Positions 12,101 to 21,100 of a stretch of 64,000 nucleotides of DNA are shown piece after piece. Within the stretch, counting starts at the first letter, position 1. Each line of letters starts with the position of its first letter. A program made the translations under genes and the position numbers. This DNA comes from Asterias amurensis (taxonomy: Eukaryota > Echinodermata > Asteroidea > Forcipulatida > Asteriidae): contig NC_092662.1 of assembly GCF_032118995.1 (NCBI RefSeq), positions 2,108,001-2,172,000 of the forward strand. The letters are read 5' to 3'. The notes beneath the pieces are model-generated. The model saw nothing but the letters and a program-made list of their open reading frames with translations, made no database searches and had not been told where the DNA came from.

Positions 12101-15100
12101 GGACTTAGAGCGAGTTTACTTCTGTATCAAAAAATGTTAGGTCACATTGAACCCATCCAACTCAGGATAGGATAAATCCTAGCATCTTGTGAAATCTGCT
12201 ACAGGCCACTTAAAGGTGGGGGTGCTGTCACCTAGTGCTGAAGCTGAAGGGTTAACCCCTTTACAACTGGCAAGGATGTTGCCATGGGTATCATCCACTA
12301 GGTGCCTGGCTGGTGGAGAAGAATGCACTACATGTACCTTCCACATTTTTTAAGGATAAATTAGGGTTATGTGCCTTGTTCAAGTGCGCAAGTGTCATGA
12401 CCGTGCTTTGAACCCTTACTCTGCTGCTGACAACACCAGAGCTTGGGTCCGGTGAACTAGACCGCTCCGCCAGAACAAGGAACAAAATGTACATTGTAAA
12501 GTAAGCAATTTTTCACATTTCTGATTTGATCCTCTCACATCAGGTTTATCGTGTCTGGATTGTCAAATGTCATGAGTTCTACAGCCATCACCCAGGGTCA
12601 AAACACCTCAGAAAGTTCACAGTTATCGGAGCAAGAATTGGAAACTAAACAGCAGGTGATTTGATACTTTTAATAGTACAACGTCAATCAGAAATAAAAA
12701 TAATAAAAAATCAGTTCTGTATTATTGATGTTTAATTATATAATCTAAGAGATTTTCATTTCATTTCATTTCATTTATGAATTTCACAGGTAGGTAAAAA
12801 TAAAAAATAAAAAATAAAAAATGTTTTTAGATCTTAAAGTCGACCCCATTCCCCCAAAATCGGCTGCCGAGTAAGATGTAAACACACAAATAATAGTCTC
12901 CCCAACCTTATTGAATATTTTGAGCGTGCCAAAACAAGCTATATATGTAGCTCAGTTGGTAGAGTGCCAGCACATGAGTCCGTAGGCTGTTGGTTCAAAT
13001 CCTGCTCTAGTAAACTTGTCTTTGTTCAACCTCAAATCATCTTACCTTCTCGGCATGTTTTTTCTTCTAGGCTCGTAACATCACCTTGGCATCTCTCCAC
13101 GCTCTTGACGACGTCCAGGCTGCTATTTTCTTAAACAAAGTACCGGGTGAGCAGCCGACCGTTCTCCAGACAGAGTCCCTCTCCATCATCCTGCAGCGAC
13201 AGGAGAAACATGATTTGGATGGTTTGATGCTCCAGACAGAAAACTCTGATGTGATTTTCAAGTTGCCTGTGGGATTGAGTACAGCAATTGATCAGCATGG
13301 GTCATCATATGATGAAGTCATTGATACACAGGTAAGTATTACATAAATTTTGGTTTGTTGTAAAACAAAGACTGGTACAGAATTGGCTTTAAATGAGAGC
13401 ACTTACTTGACCCTCCTACATACAGGCAGTGTTCTACCTTAACCGTGGTCCACTGGCCAAAATGCCACTTAAAACACTTGTGGACCTGTCAAATTACACT
13501 CCAAGTGGTCCGGCTGGCTAGTTCAGTCTGCCAAATCACCTTTGTTTAAAAAAAGACAAGTGAAAAAGCTGAGGACCCAATGAAGTGACAAGCTAGTCCC
13601 TAAAAAACCCTGAGGTACCATAGACTACCACAAATATAATACTTTCTAGGCTACCATTGAGTACATGGGTTTCTTCCGTTCTGTGGACTTAAAAGTCTCC
13701 ACAGTCTCCTGTGGTATATTTCTTTTATTGAAAGAGTTTGGCATAATACAGTCCAACGTGTGATTACTTATATTAATTAATTTGTGTAGGAAATGTTTAA
13801 ACCCAAAAAATCAAATCTGAAATCTATCACTGATAAAAGCTTTTTATACCGTAGATCCATCATTTTCAACACAACCCTTTTACATGGTCGGAGAGCAGCA
13901 ACAGAGTGACAAGTCATGTGACCAGCCTCAAGCTTGGACATGGCATTGACCAATCAGACATCGCCGTTCAGACCCTACCCGAGGCCGTTGAAATGATGGT
14001 GATAAATGGCGACGACATAAAACCTACGCTTCTCCGTGCGTCTTTCAACCAGCTGACCAATCAGCTCCTCTACTCTTTAAATGTGACCAATGAAAATTCT
14101 TCCGCCATCATCACAGTTGCATTCAACCAATCGTTTGACTCAATTGAAGCACCGGCTTTAAATTTAAGCCTGTACTATGATTCTCCACCAAACAACACAA
14201 ACACACCATTCGACGCATCAACAATTCTGCCTTCAAATCCAGTGGAAAACCAACTGAATTGGAATACAACCAATATGACCTTTGACCCTTATATTTGGGT
14301 CATACCAAGTGAGAAGATCTCTGAAACAGGGGCGTATTTTGTGACGGTGGACGGAGGGGATGGTGTGGATGTAAGGAATCTACATCTCTTGGTGTATGCG
14401 TTTGGTTCCCAATGTCTGTACTGGGATGAGGCTACAGAAGAATGGCTAGGCGACGGTTGTAAGGTGACAATTTACTTTTTTGCAAATTTTATGCGAGACG
14501 GATTTTATACGAGGAAACTGTCCTAGCTATCAAAGTAATGAAGAGAAGATGACCATTTGGTAATGTCAACGCGGGAAGAAAAATCAGTATATTGAATACA
14601 CAAACTGAGGAACTTTTCACGCAGAAACGTTTCTCAGATTGAACTGTTTTTGAATCCTTCTCTCTAAAACCACATTCCTTAAAGCGAATCATTTCTCAAC
14701 ATGACCTACATTATGAACAGCTGCAGTGCTTCTTACCAAGTAAGTTTATATGAGTAATTACAAAGGTATACTCTTCCTTCAAATAATATACATGCTGTTT
14801 TTTTGCTCCCCCCCAAAAAATTTTTTTTAATCACAATGGAGCTTCCTGAATACCGTCAAAGAATAACTTCATACAAATCTGATTGGAATAAACACTTCAA
14901 AACTATAATGTTTTACATTTTCTTCAGAGTTTGTATGACGGCTCACAAATTATTTCCCATCTCCTTCCAGGTTGACCCGTTAACATCCAAATCTAATTGG
15001 TATGATTGTCTCTTAATATACATTTTCTATTCCCAGGTTGGACCCTTAACATCCACAGCCAAGACTCACTGTCTGTGCAGTCATCTTACATCCTTCGCGT

Positions 15101-18100
15101 CAAGTTTCTTAGTCATGCCCAATGCTGTGGATCTGACAGACTTCAGTCTCTTCGCAAATGTGGCTGAGAATCCAATAACTGTCATAACTGTTGCTGTGGT
15201 GTTTGTTATCTTTGGTCTCGGCGCTGTGTGGGCGCATAGGAGGGATCGTTTGGAGAAAGAGAAGGTTCGAACTGTTTTGTTTGTAGGATTAAAATTGTCA
15301 TTTTCACAACAACAAAAAATACAATGAAATGAACTGATCGTCATAAGCCAATCTGACAGGCATCCCCAAACAAAGATATTGACAAAGTAGGGAGATCAAC
15401 AGACCGCAAACATAGGGCTAGATATCTCAGTTGGTAGAGCACTGGCACGCTAATCTGAAGGTCACATGTTTAAATCCCACTGTACTAAACAATTTTTTTT
15501 AAATCTTAAATTTATACTTACGATTCCATCACAGCTGCACATATTGTAGTGTTAGATTTATAAACCACATACTATTGAATGAAAATAGAGAGAAATTGTA
15601 AGTTGAGCTATTTGGGTATATGGATCTTAGAGAAAGGACAACAGTGGTCTTTTCTCTATGCTTTGATGGAGAACCCTCATTTAATACAAAAAGAGGCCAG
15701 ACCAATTTGGGAAGACAAAAAGTAAACACCAAATTCTCTTCTTGAAAACAGGCTCGCCTTATTGTCCTTGAAGATAACGAACCGCTGGCAACTTACGGAT
15801 ATCATGTGACGGTCTTTACCGGAATGCGTCGAGGAGCTGGCACGACAGCTTCAGTGACTCTCACCCTACAAGGCATCGTGGACGATAGCGAGCGTCATGT
15901 ACTGGCCACAGACGACAAGGAGAGCCCAGTGCTGCAGAGAGGCGGGATCGATTCCTTCCTGCTGATGACTAAAGAGTCACTTGGGATACTACGGTCGGTC
16001 AGGGTGTGGCATGATAACGCTGGCAGTAGTCCTGATTGGTAAGATCAATAAATATAATCGGATATTATTTTCCAAGTGGCTTTCAATATAAATACTTGGC
16101 AGGAGAATTACTTTTTCGGAGGAGACAAAGTGATACACAAAGGGGGGATTGGTGTGTAAAGGCTGACCAACAACAAATAATAACAGGGACACTGTACTCT
16201 TGACTCTACTCTATCCCGGTCCCCGTAGCTGCCCAGGTCGAAATTCCAGCTGAACCTAGTTAAACTGGGTTTAACTGGAACTAGTTGAAACCAGTTGATA
16301 AACTAGTTAAACACAGTTAAAACCAGTTGGTTTAATATGGAAAATGGACAGAGACCAACTGGTTTAAAATTTCAACCTAGTTGAACACAGTTAAACCTAG
16401 TCCAAACCAGTTGGTTAATATGGAAAATGGACGAGTTTGGTCACTATCCAGTTGAACCAGTTGACCCCAGTTAACTAGGTTCAACTGGAGTTTTGACCTG
16501 GGCGTTAGGCTGAAGGGGCTAAGAGATGGCGGCCACAACACACTTCCTCCACAACTCTGGATCTTCAGTGGTCCTCAACATTTGCACCCAGCTACGATAC
16601 TCCCGTCCAATCCTTCACATTGTCTACCCATATCTTAAAAAATCCACCTTAAAATATTCATTTTTATCAATAACTGAGAAACAGCTTTAGATGTTCATCT
16701 AAACCATAAACAAGCAGCACAATTTTTACGGAAAAAAACTTGATTTTTTGTTCATACATTTAAACTTAGCATTAATTTTGACTCTTTGTTGCAGGTATCT
16801 CAGCCGAATCTTGGTCCACGATTTAGAGAAAGACCGCTGGTGGTACTTCCTCGCCCATACCTGGATCGCCGTCGATGCATCCAACGGCGAAATCGACAAG
16901 ACCTTCAAAGTGGCGGCCCCTGATGACCTGAAGGGTTTCCACTACCTCTTCTTCACCAAGAGCGCCCGCGACATGAAGGACAACCATCTGTGGTTCTCTG
17001 TGCTGTCCAGACCACCACGAAGCTCCTTCACGCGGCTCCAACGTCTCGCCTGTTGCTGGTCGCTCCTCATGTCGACGATGCTCATGAACATCATGTTCTT
17101 TAAGGCCGAAGAAGGAATAGAGGATACCACCCTTAACTTCGGGGTGATGAGTATTTCGATGAACACAGTTTTGATCACAGTTGAGAGCTGCCTGTTAGCC
17201 TTTCCAATCAACTTTGTCATTGTGCAGATCTTCAGGAACACTAGGCCGAGGAGTAAAGAAGAGGTTGAGATTGTGGCCATGAATGAGGAAGATGAGACTG
17301 TGGTTCATGCGGATTCAACTGGCCTTCGCGAACGTTCGAGTCAAGCCGAACAACCATCTTCCAAAATTGAAGAAGCTGAAAAGAATTCCCAGCTTCAAGC
17401 TGCTCCTTTGGATATACCTGGTACTCCTTCAATTTCATCAAGCTCAAATATTGGCTATTCACTAGCTCCCGAGTCTCCTTCTGAGTTGACGATAACCTTA
17501 AATCCTGGACGTGGTGACAACAACTCGGCCGTGAGTCATAGCACCCTTCCGGAAAGGGAGCTCTTTGCTGGTGATAAAGCGTATGAAGAGTACATCGACA
17601 TGCATGCTGAGTATGTCTATCTGCGCAGTACACGCACCAACTTCAAAAACACAAGTCATGAGTCTTCTCAAACATCAGCCAACAACAATAACCCCCCCGA
17701 AAGAAAACAGAAGACAAGGACGATTAAAGTTCCCGTCGTCCAAGAGAGTGTTCCAAAGCAAGAGCATTTCAGACTTGAGTTGTTGCCAGAATGCGACCAG
17801 GGCATTCTGTCACACTACATAACGGAACTTACTCCAGAACCGTGCAGGAACCAGAACACAAACAGAAACTTCAGTGCATCCAGCGAAGCATCATTCCCAA
17901 GACAACAATCCTCTCCATCCGACCTGAGCGGCCACAACACCAGCAGCATCAGTATCTCAATCTCATCGCCCACTTCAAACGAATCCGCCACCTACACAAA
18001 CTACCAGGAGTACCTGAGCACTCGTTTAGGGCTGCTGTACGAACAGCTGCATAATCCCAATCCGAATCTCTTCAAAAGCGAAGAGGACCGCAGGAGGGCG

Positions 18101-21100
18101 TTGAGGAAGTTCAAACTGGTCTTGTCTCTCCACGGTTGGGAGGAAGAGAGAGACGGTTCAAGTTCCGAGGAGGAGGAGCCTACGGATGAAGTACAGAAGC
18201 TGTTTGTGGTGAAGGGTCGCCTCCCCTGGTGGTGCACCTACGTAGGATGGTTTCTTGCCGTGTTTTCGAGTCTCTTCGCCGCTTACCTGATCATTCTCTA
18301 TGGCCTGACCTTCGGGAAGGCGAAGTCTATCGAGTGGGTGATTGCTATGTTCATGTCAATGTTTCAGAGCATCTTTGTCATTCAACCGTTTAATGTCATT
18401 GCTATAGCAGCTTTCTACGCTATCGTCATCAAGGGTTCTGAATATGATGACATCGGGGCCAGGTTCTTCAGGCAGATGAAGAGTTACACAGGTAAGACGA
18501 GACAAGACTAATTATTCTCGGGAATTGTAGGCATATTTAGATCTATAAACAATGAAAATTTACTGGTTATGTGAGCTGCCACCTAGTGCTCCAAACTCTG
18601 ACATTGTTCTTTCCTTTCACATTACTTTTACATTACTTTTTACAACATTCTGCTTGGCAGATTTCTTGGCACAGCAAGAAATGACTGGGGTACCCGTTCT
18701 AGTAATGGATGGCTGGTTAAAAATCTTTACTGAGCAAAAGTTGTCTGTGCTGAGCAAGTTTGAGTAATTACATGAATTGAATGCTCTAAATGATGCTCTA
18801 AACCACTCGGCCATGACACCCTAAAACACACTATCATTTCCTTATCATTACACTATCGTTACACTATCTTTACTTACCTCCAGACAATCAACAAGCAAGC
18901 AAGACTAACGTCGACACCAAAAGTTTCCACGCTAACAGACAGCGAGACTCTCACTTCTACTGCCCGCCTACTGAGAGTGCCGTGGAGCTGGCGAGAGAGA
19001 GGAAACAAATGGATAGTAAGATGTACTCCGTCGTCAAGTCTTTACTTGGTCAGTTGCTCTTCATCTGGCTGGTGGTTCAAGTCAGTAACGGTCAGCGTGA
19101 TCCGAACAGTATTTACCTTCACCAAGCTATAACAAACAGCTTTACGTCTGAAGTGAACAAGGTAACAAAATTAATTGTAAATTTTATGGAAAAATCAGCT
19201 TAGTTGCGGTATTCATGGCATAGAAATAGTTCACAGCAATACACCGATCCAGTAGGCTCCGTCCACAACGCACGTGAGCTAGAACACGTGGTGCTCTCCT
19301 TTCTGCACAACTCTGCCGCGCGCGCCAAGATACGCGCACGCATGTCGGACCTTTATTTGTCGGACCTTCGTTGCATTGTGACTGGTCAATACACAACTGG
19401 GCGGATCTCAGTGGATCAGCCTATTGCTGTGGTGCCCTAGTGCTTTTGCTGCGGTCAGTGGTTCCCCTTGAGAAGGTCAAATACTTTTTACTCATAGAAG
19501 CGCCACTTACCCATGTTACCAGAGGAAAATTACTGTGCCCCTTCAAGAATGAAATTCAAAGCCTGGCATTCACAAGCTTTTTGTAAATAATTTTTTTTTA
19601 AAGCCGTATTGTCATAAAAATATGAAATAAGATGACACTACATTCATCAGTGTTCTCAATTACATAGGCATGTTAATTTATTCTTGGAAAAAATAAATGA
19701 ACATATTTTTTAGTACAAAGCTACAAAGCTTTTTCCAAGCCACAAAGGCATTGATGAAAGGCAAATTGCCAAGTACCACCCTGAAAGTGAGCAAGTAATT
19801 ACTCAACACTTTTGCTTTGAAATAAAAAATAGATACTAACCCATGTGGTATTCTTCTCTATAGGTGATAAATATGGCCGATGTGTACGACTGGATGAAGC
19901 TGGAATTTATCCCAGCATTGTATGGGGACGATGATTCAACACTGGCAGACTCTTTTTTGGTTGGAAGCCCACGACTTCGTCAGCTCAGAGTCAAACAAGG
20001 TGTGTTCATAGATAAAAGACGCTTTTCATTGTCCACCATCGTTGAAACATGCACGTGAGAAAAGCTGAGAGTAGTGCGCGAGCGTATACGTTTTTAATCA
20101 CATTTGGTGGTCGATGGCATCATGTCCAATTCAGGTGATCTTCAAGCTAATGTGGAGATTTTAAAAAAAAATTTAATTTTAAGTTTAAAACTTCCCTACA
20201 CAAGCCTATGGCTGTTTCAAAATTGACAGCTGTGGCTATGGCTTTGATTATTACTAAGGGTGTTGCTTAGAACGTCCTACTTCAACGCATTGAAATGGTG
20301 ATCCAGCCGTAGCCATGGCTGTATACACAATGTCAGACACCATTTCACGTCTAATTGTCAGTGAATATAGATCTACCACAATAGACTTTATCCATTGAAA
20401 TCATCCAGCTACTGTTGTAGAGGTAAACGATGATGAAACAATGCAAATGCGCAGATTTTGTACGCGTGGCATAGGATTACCAATAAACAACCTCCTCTTG
20501 ACCTCCTTAGGGCACATTACTGAATGGGAGACTTTTTGAAAGCTCTGCCACTAGAGGGCAGCAGACCTACCAGGTGAGGGTGCACAACTCCTATAGCAAA
20601 CAATGGTAAATGCTAAAAAATTAAAAATACTCAAACAATATTTAGAAGTCTCTCAGCCTCTTGAAAATTAAATCAGATACATTGTCATACAACTAAACTT
20701 CAGATTTCTTCTCAATTTTTGGTAGGTCAGCATTTTGTAACTTTTGCTAATTACCCTAGAAGAAACACTCCCAAAAACTCATGCACACCGCTTGTTATCC
20801 TTGGGGAACTCGTGTCCAGTACGTCCTGTTCCAGAACAGTTTGGTTTATGCTGGCATTGTGTTATGAAAAACAAAATACAGTTTGGCTAAATCTAAATAC
20901 AAAATCAAAAACACGCAAAACACAAGGTACTTGCTGTCAGTGACCGTCACTCGTGCTTCTCCTATTCCTAAGTTGTTGACATAGACCTTTTCGCAAATAC
21001 TGGGGCGCGCGCGTAAAGCTTGGATTTAGATGCATTGTGGTCTAGCTGGTAGCAAAATTTGATTCATGTCTATCCCACAATGCACCTCATTCAACAGTCT

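Noticed and set aside
14803-15036. Longer exon 18 starting upstream
   Set aside because: It would need no acceptor near 15036, but a clean TTCCCAG is there and phase fits; the upstream part looks like intron with a partial duplicate.
17241-17633. Antisense open frame of 130 codons opposite polycystin exon 20
   Set aside because: Shadow of a long coding exon on the other strand; no splice sites or family match.
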